NCBI GenBank assembly: GCA_002099365.1
Contig: MSED01000009.1
Location: 1,674,001 to 1,738,000 of the forward strand
Reading direction: 5' to 3'
Length of the DNA stretch: 64,000 bases
From: Phialophora verrucosa
Taxonomy: Eukaryota; Ascomycota; Eurotiomycetes; Chaetothyriales; Herpotrichiellaceae
The translations under genes were made by a program, and so were the position numbers. Positions 1 to 10,968 of this stretch are shown here, piece after piece (the first letter of the stretch is position 1; every line of letters begins with the position of its first letter). The notes under the pieces are model-generated. The model was not told the origin of the DNA. It searched no databases and was given only the letters and a program-made list of their open reading frames with translations.

Positions 1-208
1 CGCCAGCATAAGCAGCAAGAAGCCCAGATACGTAAGACTGGATTTTGTTTTCGGGAAGGCCAATTCGTTCTTGGAGCATGAATGGTAGGACGGGAACGAC
101 GAGTCCGTAGAGAAAGAGATCGGTGAATAAACCGACAGCGACTGTGGCTATGATGAAAAGAGTGTTTGCACGCCAGCGCAGCCCTATTGGATGCTTGTTA
201 GATGACAT
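1..208 (-). CDS. MFS transporter, N-terminal part only (cut by window edge)
   Basis: The reverse strand opens at an ATG at 208-206 and stays open to the left edge, giving about 69 residues. After a short polar start (MSSNKHPIGLRW) comes a first membrane helix with a DLFLYGLVVPVLPF core and then an LPENKIQSYVSGLLAAYAG stretch. This is the usual start of drug:proton antiporter-type major facilitator proteins, where helix 1 carries the D...Y/G...P pattern. The rest lies outside the window, so substrate and integrity cannot be judged. The folate gene ends 360 bp upstream on the same strand, so its promoter must lie in 209-567. Confidence 0.75.
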   Translation of the reverse strand, partial: MSSNKHPIGLRWRANTLFIIATVAVGLFTDLFLYGLVVPVLPFMLQERIGLPENKIQSYVSGLLAAYAG

Positions 209-567
209 GCTGCCGAACGTCTGAGGTAGCGAATGCTTGTGAGTATGCGTTGCCGGCTACACCTCAGCTTCAGGAACATAATTTAAAGTGCAGATGAAGC
301 ACGCGGTTGTCAGTTCGTCCTTGCCAAAGCTGGTAAAATTCAATCGAGGCGGGAACAGATGACCTCATCACTGCTCACACAGAATGTGACGGGACAACAT
401 CGGCTAAGATGCTCCGAGCCTTGACAAGGCTTGATTAGCTCTGCCCTGCTCTGCTAACGAGGCCGCGAGACCCCAACTTGGGCGCAGTGGACGTATTCTA
501 TTCTCACCGATATAATGGCGAATAAGCAGGAGAACGTTGCACAGAGGCTGTAAACCAACCCGGGCGC
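209..567. other. Intergenic, MFS promoter side
   Basis: This 359-bp gap lies between the MFS start and the 3' end of the folate gene. It must hold the MFS promoter and the folate gene terminator. No convincing ORF or repeat was seen. Confidence 0.5.
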
Positions 568-2291
568 TCACGGCCGACGGTAAATCGCATCCGCCATTTT
601 GGTGACTTGCATCATTTCACTGACGTCGTGGATTCGAACGATATCGGCTCCGCCTTCGATGCTTGCTGTAACTGCGGCAGCAGTCCCGTAGGTTCGCTGA
701 GAAGCTTCAGCAACCCCAGTGATGTTGCCGACGAAGCCTTTGCGACTCGGTCCCATCAGCCATGGATAAGTTCGCAGGGGAGACGAGTAATCCGTGCTTT
801 CTCGCAACTGCCGCAGACTCCGTAAAAGCTCGAGATTTTGCTCCTGGTTTTTGGCAAAGCCTAATCCAGGGTCGAGGATGATGCGCCAAGGAGGAATGCC
901 AGCTTCTAAAGCGGCTTCAAGCCGTCCCAGAAGTTCTCTTGCGACTCCATGGACAACGCCATCCGGATAATCAGTCAGCTGTGTCATTGTGTGGGGATCG
1001 CCTCTCATATGCATGAGAACAACGGTCTTTCCCAGCTCGGCCACAGTTGACAGCATTCGACCATCCAATAACCCGGCGGAGACGTCGTTGATGATGTCTG
1101 CTCCGGCAAGAATGGTTTCTCGAGCCACATCTGAGTGGAAAGTGTCTATACTAATGGCAACTTTCTCAGCTTCGGGCATATCCCGAATAGCACGAACGAC
1201 CGGGAGAATGCGTGCCATCTCTTCCTCTGGACCAAGATAATCCGCTCTTGGCCGAGTGCTTTGTCCGCCGATATCAATGATTGTGGCACCCGCAGCGATG
1301 AAATTTGCCACCGAGGCTTTGATCGTCTCCAAGCCTGTATGGACACCTCCATCCGAGAACGAATCGGGCGTCAAGTTCAGAATAGCCATTACATGAGTCT
1401 TGCGGGTGCCGTCCTGAACTCGGATGAGTGGCATATTCTGGCGCAGGACAGTGACAGGCGATATGGTGGTGTCCTTCTCCGCCAGACTTTGCAGGAATTG
1501 GCTTATTGTCCGATTCGAACCATTTGGAGAGAAGTCTGGTGGTAGATGCTGGTTGGGCAAAATCCTGGAAACGTCAGCTCAGCGACAGGTAAACCCCCTT
1601 TGACTTACTCCGCAAGAGGTCTAAGCACGAACTCCCGTTCCAGCATGCTAATATGTGGTACGTGAAGACGGGGGTGCTTGATGTGATCCTGGTTATACAG
1701 GACGATATCCAAATCAATCGTCCTTGGGCCTTTATCAATGATGCGTTTCCGGCCCAGCTCATTCTCAATAGTCTGCAGCACATCCAGTAGTGGCAGAGGT
1801 TCAAGATTTGTCTCGACCAGACAAACACCGTTCAAGAAGGGGTCCTGATCATCGTAGTACATAGGCTTTGTCTCGTATAGGGCGCTGAGCTGAATGACGT
1901 GGAGATTTTGCTCTCCCATTTTAGACAAGGCAGCCTCAATATTGGCGACTCGGTCGCCCAAATTACTACCAAATGCAATAACGGCTCTGTTCAGCCCATC
2001 GGGAGCAGTTTGAGATGATTTCATGTTTGCGTTGGCTGAGTGAAATGGACGGCGATGACTTGGAGCGGTTCGCGCGCCTCGGCCAATATGAACCGTACGG
2101 GCGGGAATCTTTCGAAAGGCCGTCGGATTCACAACGGGACCTGCAGCATCACTGACCCGGAGGCATAACCAAGACTCCTGGGCAGCGCAGAGACTGTTCT
2201 TGCTCTTCACAAATAAGTTGCGAATAGGTACATGAGTCAAACTGCATCTGCAGCTGACCCGGCTGAAATGGGACACTGAAAAAGCGAACAT
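568..2291 (-). CDS. FOL1: Bifunctional HPPK-DHPS folate biosynthesis protein
   Basis: Exons 2291-1609 and 1564-568 join across a 44-nt intron (GTAAGT...CCAG) to give 559 residues. The first half is 6-hydroxymethyl-dihydropterin pyrophosphokinase: AFGSNLGDRVANIEAAL, then the GPRTIDLDIVLY signature. The second half is dihydropteroate synthase: AILNLTPDSFSDGG, a later DPGLGFAKN and GPSRKGF. Together they make 7,8-dihydropteroate. Yeast Fol1 also carries N-terminal dihydroneopterin aldolase domains; none is readable upstream here. Instead the start is Arg/Ser-rich (FRKIPART, then RRPFHSANAN), which looks like a mitochondrial targeting sequence. The first in-frame Met after a stop is at 2291; a second Met at 2024 would remove most of the presequence. 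The catalytic assignment is sure, the start is not. Confidence 0.9.
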
Positions 2292-3023
2292 GCGGCCCCT
2301 TCAGGGCTGATCGATTTCCAGGAACGCTTGAAGCTGTCACTGCGAGTTAGAAGCGAATTGACGGGGCTTCGGACACGGTTGAGCAACGTCGATGTGAAGA
2401 TATCACGGGAAAGCATATCTTGCTGTACATATTCCTGGCGCTGCCAGCTTCTCAGTTTTCCAGCCGCTGCGCTTGTGACAGGCAGCTTTGCCGAGTTGCC
2501 TCTCCGCGTCTTAGCGACGCGTTGAGCGTAAGTGCTTCGGACTCGTTTCTCGAAATGTGTTGTAAGCATGAAGGTTTTCATCGTGAGGTTTACGCGAGCC
2601 GAGGATATCATGTGCTCGCCACCAACAACATCCTGTCTAAGACGTAACGTCCCTCGCACTTGGGACTCCAGACCCAAGACTACCACATAATGTGGAGGAA
2701 GTGTGGAGATGAACTGGGTGGCATAGCGATGTGATTCCGATTGCGGGTTGTGCCTCGGCACTTTGCCCTTCAAGTCGCACCTGAGCCGCTGCTTCCTGCC
2801 ACTGGTATGCAATCGCTCTGTCTTTTATCCTTCTTCTCTCCTGATTACTTGCGCTCTCGGCTGTCTCTCCTGTGAAGCTCAAGTATATACTTGATCTGAC
2901 TCCCTTCAAAGGCCGTGTGATTGTTCTGAGATTCACCCATATCGTGCCATCTCGTCCCAAAGCGTCCTTCAGATCTCACTCGCTCCACACCTCACCTAAG
3001 ATCGCATTCAGATCCACGTCAAG
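2292..3023. promoter_or_regulatory. Divergent promoter region, FOL1 / nitronate monooxygenase
   Basis: A 732-bp region sits between two divergent starts. ORFs are present on both strands here, but none shows a dihydroneopterin aldolase domain or any other recognised domain. The last 150 bp before the + strand gene are C/T-rich, as is common in fungal core promoters. Confidence 0.5.
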
Positions 3024-4369
3024 ATGTCCTCTCCTCAGCAACTCCGAACAACAGCCACTGATCTCCTCAAGATCAAGCATCCGGTGCTACTGGCTGGTAT
3101 GAACGTTGCGGCCGGCCCTAAACTTGCTGCCGCCGTTACCAATGCAGGAGGCCTTGGTGTCATTGGTGGTGTAAGTCATGAATCAGACAACACGCTGGGT
3201 CGCATGCTGACACCTTCACAAGGTCGGGTACACCCCAGACATGCTGCGGGAACAGGTCGCTGAGCTAAAAAGCTACCTGAACGACAAGAACGCTCCCTTC
3301 GGTGTTGATCTCCTCCTTCCGCAGGTTGGAGGAAGCGCAAGAAAGACAAAGTCAGTGGGATGATACGGTCAGGAGCGCGGGGACTGACAGATTTGCAGCT
3401 ACGACTATACAAAGGGCAAGCTGAATGAGCTGATCGACATCATTATCGACTCTGGCGCGAAGCTGTTTGGTAGGCACTGTCGGGACCATGCTTCGGAATG
3501 GATGTTAATTTGTGAAAATAGTCTCGGCCGTCGGTGTCCCCCCCAAAGAGGTCGTTGACAAGCTCCACAAGAATGGCATCCTATACATGGCAAGTGCAGT
3601 CGGCGGCTATACATGGTAGATTTACTGGCTAACTCTGCCCTCCCAGAACATGATCGGCCACGTCAAGCATGTAAAGAAATGCCTCGAACTGGGCGTCGAC
3701 TTAATATGCGCCCAGGGCGGTGAAGGTGGTGGCCACACTGGCGATATTCCCACTTCGATTCTCATCCCTACCGTCGCCAAACTCTGTGCCGAAGCTCCTC
3801 CCTCGAAATTCACTGGGAAGCCCGTCCAGTGTATCGCCGCAGGTGGTATGTTCAATGGCCAGTCACTGGCTTCCGCTCTGATGCTGGGTGCCTCTGCCGT
3901 CTGGGTCGGCACACGTTTCGTGCTGTCTGAGGAGGCCGGTGCTCCCAAAGCACACCAAGAAGCCGTGCGCACTTCTGGTTTTGATGATAACATCAGAACG
4001 ATCATCTTCACTGGACGACCGCTGCGGGTCAGGACCAACGAGTACATCAAGAATTGGGAAGAGAACAGACAAGACGAAATCAAGCAGCTGACAGACAAGG
4101 GCGTTATCCCTGTAAGTTCCAGCTTTGGACTATTGGTCATGACAGATGCTAACCATGTGATCTTTTAGGTCGAGCACGACTTCGAGACCAAGGGCGATGA
4201 CCTGACGGATGAGGAGATGGAGAATGCCCGTCCCTTCCTGATGGGGAAGGCCGCTGCTGTGGTCAATGAGAAGAAGTCCGCCCGCGAAATCGTGGACGAG
4301 TTCGTCAATGATGCGGTCAAGGCTCTGACGATCGGCAACTCATTGATCGTATCGAAGAGCAAGCTATAG
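3024..4369 (+). CDS. Nitronate monooxygenase (2-nitropropane dioxygenase family)
   Basis: Six exons (3024-3170, 3223-3350, 3399-3469, 3522-3589, 3647-4111, 4169-4369) give 359 residues. This is an FMN TIM-barrel enzyme that oxidises alkyl nitronates such as propionate 3-nitronate. Visible marks are HPVLLAGMNV near residue 19, GGLGVIGG at 42-49, and AQGGEGGGHTG at 160-170, whose His168 matches the catalytic base position of the family; AAGGMFNGQSLA follows as the phosphate-binding part. Intron 4 starts with GCAAGT rather than GT. No GT donor nearby keeps the frame into the conserved NMIGHVKHVKKC stretch, so it is a GC-AG intron. The gene looks intact. Exact substrate is unknown. Confidence 0.9.
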
Positions 4370-4790
4370 GCGGTTTAAGATTGAGACATGGTACCTGATG
4401 TGCACTTGGACTGTACAGCATGTAGGTTGGATTGACTTGTAGCGTCTGGAATAGCAGTGCACCTCCCCAAAACTTCGGCTCTCCATTAGAGACTCATGCG
4501 CCTCTGTTTCTGCCATTACCAGTCGTGCAGGAAGCACTCGAGTTCGTCGTCGATTGCGACAAAGGAGCTACTATTCTCCGAACTAGGCAAAGACATTGCG
4601 AATTGTGCCCGTTGACTATTCGCCGGCCTTGGCACACTAGACCGTTTCTGGCGCCTGGGTGCAAGGAGTGACATCGAAAATGTGGGAAATGTTCCTCGTT
4701 CCAGGACTTTGCCATCACTCCATCCTCGCACTCATAACCAGCTCGGAATCTCTAACCTTTCCCTAGAATCTAAGTGTTAAGATCATCAAC
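4370..4790. other. Intergenic, eIF3g promoter
   Basis: This 421-bp stretch lies between two genes on the same strand. It must carry the upstream terminator and the eIF3g promoter. No ORF of note. Confidence 0.45.
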
Positions 4791-5850
4791 ATGTCAAAGA
4801 CAGCTACGTGAGTCCGACTTCCCGCCTCCTGCGACCGATCAGTCGTAAACGCGCCCGTAGCGAGAAAATCACACTGACCATGCTTTGAAATCCACAGGCG
4901 CCCTGACTGGGCCGACGACGTCTCGGACTCTGAACAACTCAACGATCCGACCGCGCTCCCCGCGCCCGTCACGACCGTCGACAAAAACGGCATCAAGACC
5001 ACAGTCCTCTACCGCTTCAACGACCAGGGCCAAAAAGTCAAAGTCACGCGCAAAACCCGCACCACAATCATCAAGGAGAAAGTCAACCCCGTAGTCGCCG
5101 AGCGTAGAGAGTGGGCGAAGTTCGGCCTCGAGAAGGGAAAACCCAAGGGGCCTCAGCCCGATACCACGTCCGTGGGCGAGAACATCCTGTTCCGGCCGTC
5201 GAGGGACTGGAAGAATGTGCAGGCCGAGGAGGCCAAGTCCGGCGGCGGCAAGGCAGAAGAGAAGTCGCTGAAGGAACAGCTGAGGGACAAGAAGGTCAAG
5301 TGCCGGATCTGTCAGGGCGAGCATTTCACCGCGAGATGTCCCTTCAAAGATACGATGGCGCCGGCGGATGACGGAGCCAACCCCGTGGCGGATCCTATGG
5401 CCGAGGACGAAGAGGGAGGGGGCAAGGCAGCTGGTGGGCTGGGTGCCGGTGGCAGTAGCTATGTGCCGCCGCACATGCGGAAAGGCGCGGCAGGCGCGGG
5501 CGAGAGGATGGGTGGCAAGTACGAGAGGGATGATTTGGCTACGTTACGAGTCACGAACGTGAGTTTTTTTTCCTTTTGCCGAGTTATGGGTGCTGGCGCA
5601 ATATGAGGCTTACATTACATGTCAGGTGTCCGAGATGGCCGAAGAACAAGAACTCCGCGACCTCTTTGAGCGGTTTGGCCGCGTCACGCGCGTCTTCCTC
5701 GCCAAGGACAGAGACACTGGCCGTGCAAAGGGCTTCGCCTTTATCAGCTTTGTCGACAGGTCAGATGCGGCGAGAGCGTGCGAGAAGATGGATGGCTTCG
5801 GATACAGGCATTTGATTCTCCGAGTCGAGTTTGCCAAGAGGACGACCTAA
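4791..5850 (+). CDS. TIF35: Translation initiation factor eIF3 subunit g
   Basis: Three exons (4791-4807, 4898-5558, 5626-5850) give 300 residues. The first exon is only 17 nt and encodes MSKTA; the next continues TRPDWADDVSDSE, the classic eIF3g start. The middle holds a CCHC zinc knuckle around residues 140-154 (CRICQGEHFTARCPF), then a Gly-rich linker with YVPPHMRKG. The C-terminus is an RRM with RNP2 (LRVTNVS) and RNP1 (GRAKGFAFISFV). The second intron falls inside RNP2, and joining the exons restores it exactly. The protein links eIF3 to mRNA scanning in the cytosol and binds eIF3i. Confidence 0.96.
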
Positions 5851-8800
5851 TAGTCCGGTGAGGGTTCTGGTGACTCTCAAACTCCAATTATTGAGACTGA
5901 ATCGATAAGCGGACAAAGGAAAAACAGAGAGAGCTGGTGGCGAACGAGTGACGAAAAATCGGAATTCTGGCGCCTTTCTCCCAATGCACTCTGTTTGGAG
6001 ATACGCGGTTTAAAGCCCAAAAATTTGCGCCTTTACGGCCTGAATGAGCATTATGGAATCATGGCATAGAGATTGTGCATAGATGTATGACGCATGATAA
6101 TACAGGGATCCCATCCCTGTGGCTGTGCTGTTGTAGGGATACGCGGGCTCGTTCCTCACGGTTTGAGCCAGACTCGAGAATACCGTATGTAGTTCCAGGC
6201 GGCAGCATGTCACTTGAACCGGCCGGCGCTGGTGCCTTGTGGTGCCCAGCCCAGTGGAAGTCTTCGCTTCTTGGATTCAGCATGACCGACATTCTGCAAC
6301 CATCGATCGTGAGACCGGTGAACTGAAACATTGGTCGTTGGTCAGTCTTTCGGGGAGGGATCAAGCCTTTCGTATAGTTGTGGGTGGAACGAGGACTCCA
6401 CTGGTTCATGCATTCGGTCGCCCAGTGCTGAGAAAGCTGTCCCAAGCCTAACGGCCTCAGATCATCGTGCAAAAGCAGTGATACTTTCAGCCCCAGCCAG
6501 AGTCCACCCGCTTGATGTAATTCCCTGCATTGTGCTCATCCTTGCCCAGCAAACGTCGGGGGCCCTTTGGCTAAAGATGCGAGCGGAAACGCAGGACCCC
6601 AAAGATAGATGGATAGATAGGGTGGAAGGGCTCGTAAATCTCAGACATTGGAGGGCCTGTCTTTCATGGCAAGGGGTGCAGAAAGGCGGCGTAGAAACGT
6701 GCAGGGGAATGTATCCTGGAATCACGCGGAACAGCTGATCGACAGGTAGGACGGCTCTCGTTCTGGCATCGCTCTTGGAGTCGCGTGGCGGCTTCTGTAG
6801 ATGGGATACCAAGGTAAAGCGGTGAGGGCGGTAGCGGTGGTGCTGGCCACCGAAAGACGTAGGGAATAATGAGGCTTGGTGATCTGGTGTGTATTTCTGG
6901 AACACGTTACGAATGGTAGGTCATGGATGGTCAAACATGGCTGAACACAACTGGGCCGATCGACGGGCACAGCGTGCTGCTGCCTGTGGCCCGAGCATGG
7001 TTCTTTCCAAGGCCCTGCAACATCACAACACAACAGGCTTGCACAAACACGTCAGGCCCGACCCCCTCCGCCTGATGTTGCCCCAGCCAAAGCTTGATGT
7101 ATCAGCGGTGCCGGAAGCCTCGACGGGCCTAGGATCTCAGCGGAAGCATTCAAGTGAGACCCCCCCGCCCTGGCACATGGAGAGTGAAGTCTCCATGTCA
7201 ATTGTTGTTCTCACTCATGGCCGGTCGGGATCAAAATAGCCCGAAGAGGGAAACTATTCCAGGACTGCCATCGCCCGACGGTTCTTGAAAAGGGTGATCC
7301 CCTCCTGAGCAGCTGAGCCAAACATTTTGCCGAGTTTCAGTGTTTCTGTTGGGACCTGCGTCGGGGAAGCTCGTCCCGGCGGCAACAGTTTCTGTCGCCT
7401 GAAGACAATGGCATGCTTGTGGCTGGCACGGCGCGACAGCATGAGGCCCTCGCTGAGCGTCGGGCCCCCATGGTCAGAAGGTGATTCGAAAATGCAAGCC
7501 TAGTCTCAAGTGCCAGCATCTGGAAGCATTCCAAATCACAGAGTCTGAGGAGGATCCTCAGGCAGATAGGTTGCGACCGGCGGTAACCATGGCCATTACC
7601 CCAGCCCAATCTTGACACCGTTGACAAACCCCGGAGGGAGCCTCCGACATGGTCACACCGCGGGAGCGTCACGGACGAACCGGTGGTCCGAGCTGCAAGA
7701 AAGGCAGTTAGCAGTACGACCCGTCAAAGTCACAGGATTTGTCAGGGGCCAACAGAGGCCTCCGCGGCGCATTGTTCGCAAGGGAGTTCCAGGTTTCTTG
7801 AAATGAGGCTTGGGAACCGTTAAGATTAGGTAGGCTTGTGAACCGTGACAACGTGTAATTCGATGCGATCTTGAGACCAACGGGGCATTCCCTCGCCAAC
7901 CTGTCAAACTCGCAAGCCGGAGTATGTGCCGCATGATCTTGACCCTTGATTCTTTTCCTCCTCGTCAAATCACTGTAGCTGGCACTGGAACACTGCCACG
8001 TGCACTTGCCGAAGTTTAAGCAGACTATTGTGCGAATGGGAGGAGAAGGAGTGTCCTGGTGGAGGGTTATGCCGTGGGTGGTCAGGAATACGACCGCAAC
8101 CAACCGGTCGAGAGCCGCCTGTTTCCTTAGCATGTTTTCCAGTCTTGCTCACACAAAGGAGACCAGCACCAGCTAGATCTCGGAAGCAAGCTTGTCACTG
8201 ACTACAAGTGTATATGGGTGAGAAGAAAGTGAGTTGGAGACACTCACCTGATCGTCGAGAATAGAGTTCAGCGTTCATTGTCACCATCGCACTTGGCGCG
8301 TGAGCTCGCGTTGGTCGCGCTGAAAGGAGTCATCGACACCCATGAGAGCTTAATGAGGTACATGGAAGATCAGCGGAACCGGAGGTGCGAGCAGGAGGTG
8401 TAGGGGCGACGTTGTTGAAAGGCTGCAAACGACGCCAGATGTTGCTGAGGTGGCAGTCGGTCCAGCGCTTCTGAGGAAAGTCGCGACTCCCCGGCCGCCG
8501 ATTTGTCGCCGTGGCTCAACCTCAAATCCATTTCATTCCATCCTCCTCCAATCCTCACTCTCCGCCGCATGGCCTCCTCGTGTCTTTCCTGGCACCACAA
8601 CATGCCTTACTGCCTCTTGACTTGACTGTAAGCTATTTCCGCTGCGTCCAGCTCACCGAGGTCAACTCGATCCGCTTTTGGTAAAGGTTGGATCGTCCAT
8701 TTCGACGCGGCTCCGCCCCTTGCCCGACTTCTAAACCCACCCTGTGCCGGACGTTGCGAGGTGTGCACGACACACTTGCAGATGACAACAGGCTGCGGGC

Positions 8801-10968
8801 CGCAGCAGACTCCGGCCTGTGGAAACACTCGTCCACAGCGCCTATCGAATCAATGACCACTCTGGGCTCCATCCGGCTCCATTCGCCCTTGCTGGGGCCC
8901 TTTCAAGTCAAAATCCTTTCAAGATCGATCCAACGTGTCAACAACTCGGTTCTAGCCATGAAATGGTAGAGAGGTCAAGGGCCGTCTCCGCCGGTTCAGC
9001 TGGAGGTGGTGTACGTCCTGCTGTCCTTCCATGGTTGAAGGTCTTACCAGCGAGGATGCACCGAGATTCGCCGTCCGTGTTGGCGGCCCTCGAGCCCAAG
9101 AGCGTGCTATCGACGTTTCCACCTGAGTCGACCCTTTCTGGCCCACATCTCTCGACTCGGAAGATTTCATTCTCGCCTGGCCCCTGCCGCGGAGTACGGG
9201 CTACCAGAAAAGCCCTCGACCAGCATCACCCTGCGCCAGTTCGGCTTGCCATTGGTTGGTTACCAAGCTGCCCGACGATCAATCCTCCAGAAGTCAGCTA
9301 CCCGCGCTTGATTTTCTCCAGGCTGAGGGACCAGGCATTCCTGTCAATACCAGCAATGTCTGATCCATTCGAGCAACGAATCCCCTCCATGGAAAGTGCT
9401 CGGCCGGCTCATCTTCGCTTCCAGCGAGCATATCGAGGGCTAACCCACTGCGCCACCTGACTGCTCCTCACTCCAGCAACGATCGTAGACAAAGGATCGC
9501 CAGGCAGCATTCCATGCTTGATGCGAAGCAGACGCCTCTGCCGCCACTTGCAATAGGCCTGAAAAGCTGTGGGAGGCCGTGGTCAGCGCTCTGCTCTTCA
9601 TCGTGGATCTCAGCTGAAACCCATCTCGACAAGGTCTGCGCGTCAATGCATTCTTCGTTCCTGCATTTTAGTCCGACTTGGTTCGATTCTTCCAAATCTT
9701 CCTTTCTTTCCCTCTTCAAGGCCATGATTCGGTGGCCAAGCCAATGTTGTGGCAATTTCTGGTCTGAAGCTGGGGCTGCTAAAGAAGGCCGCCTGCAGCA
9801 CAGTCGGGCGGTCTCAAGGCTCAAAGGCCATGTCCTGAATGGTCATTGGCCTGTCGAATATGCGGCCTTCCTTTGAACGGTCCTTACCAACAACGTCTGG
9901 TTAATCCATGCCCTCGCAGAATACTGAGGCAGAATGTCAGATCTCAACACTGCGCCGCTGGCTGAGCTAGTCATTCCTACGTCCGATCGAGGCAATTGGA
10001 CCTGCAATCCCAGCCTGCCCAACTGGGCCAGGCCAAAGCCTTAAGGCTTGTGTGGAACCCCCTGCCCTTGATGTTGACTGATGAATGCGCCTTCATTTGA
10101 ACTCTTTTCTATTCCACTCAGCTGCCCGAAACCTTTGCTTGATCCGAAAGCTTCTGGTGCTCCTTTGGATTTTTTTTCTACTCCAGTCCCCCTTGCGTAC
10201 CAGTGCGCTCCGTTCGAGTGTATATTGCCTGCAAACGGTCCGTGCCACGAGCGTGGGAGTCGAGGTCCGACCGCGATTTGTATGAGGTATTGCCGCCATT
10301 GGCTTGTCGATTGAACGGGCACGGGGAGTGCGCTTCCTCACCGCGCGGCTTGGGCGCGGAGATCGTGCAGAAACGACGGCACAGACAAGGAACTATTCTG
10401 CCATAGTAGAGGCCGTGAGGGAGAAAAAGACTTTGACGCGGGGCGAACAGGCAAGTCTGTTTGTTAGTGAATAGAGGGTGAGTCCCTCGAAGTCAACAAC
10501 ACGACCTGATTACTGACCAATGACAGCACCGCCAGCAAAAGAACGAGTCGAACGAAGCGAACAGTGGTGCCAGCGCTAAAGGCGAGTGCAGACTATGCTC
10601 CCAGCCATGTGTCATGCTGCAGGCCCAGTGGGCACTTGAACAGCAGATCCGAATAGTCGTTGACCTTCAGTAGTTGCATCAACCGTCCGGAACTCTGTCC
10701 GCGCGCTCCCTCCACAACCTTGCAGAGTCCTGCTATTGGCAGGGGGAGTGTTCTCCACTCCATTGGCAGTCGGAAGGCCTCAACAGAGCGAGTCCAAACT
10801 GGAGCACATCCGAGGACGAGTGGATCAGTGGACGGCTGGACAGGACCGAGTCCTAAGGACTGCCGAACACGACGGGCCCTCTAACTTACTTGGACAGCTC
10901 CAACAGGGAGAGGAAACTCTATTTCCCCTGCGCTGATTCAGCCTTGCCTGTGCAATTGGGAGACCGTC
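5851..10968. other. Long gene-poor region upstream of the Ndt80-like gene
   Basis: About 5.1 kb holds no ORF I can assign. Several ORFs of 100-210 codons exist on both strands (for example 8819-9460 +), but they lack recognisable domains, overlap each other and show no consistent splice pattern. The region is C/T-rich in parts. Its right end probably belongs to the 5' leader of the Ndt80-like gene (see 10478-10526). Confidence 0.5.
10478..10526 (+). other. Probable 5'-UTR intron of the Ndt80-like gene
   Basis: A GTGAGT donor at 10478, a branch-like TTACTGAC at 10510-10517 and an acceptor TGACAG ending at 10526 make a perfect-looking 49-nt fungal intron in non-coding sequence, 440 bp before the proposed start codon. 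RNA evidence is needed to prove it is used. Confidence 0.5.

Noticed and set aside
2237..2812. 191-codon minus-strand ORF upstream of the HPPK domain, considered as the missing dihydroneopterin aldolase part of FOL1.
   Set aside because: None of the three frames shows aldolase motifs, and the HPPK frame has its own Met after a stop with a presequence-like start.
8819..9460. 213-codon + ORF in the gene-poor region.
   Set aside because: Its composition is random-looking (Pro/Ser/Arg), it has no domain and no splice context, and other-frame ORFs overlap it.
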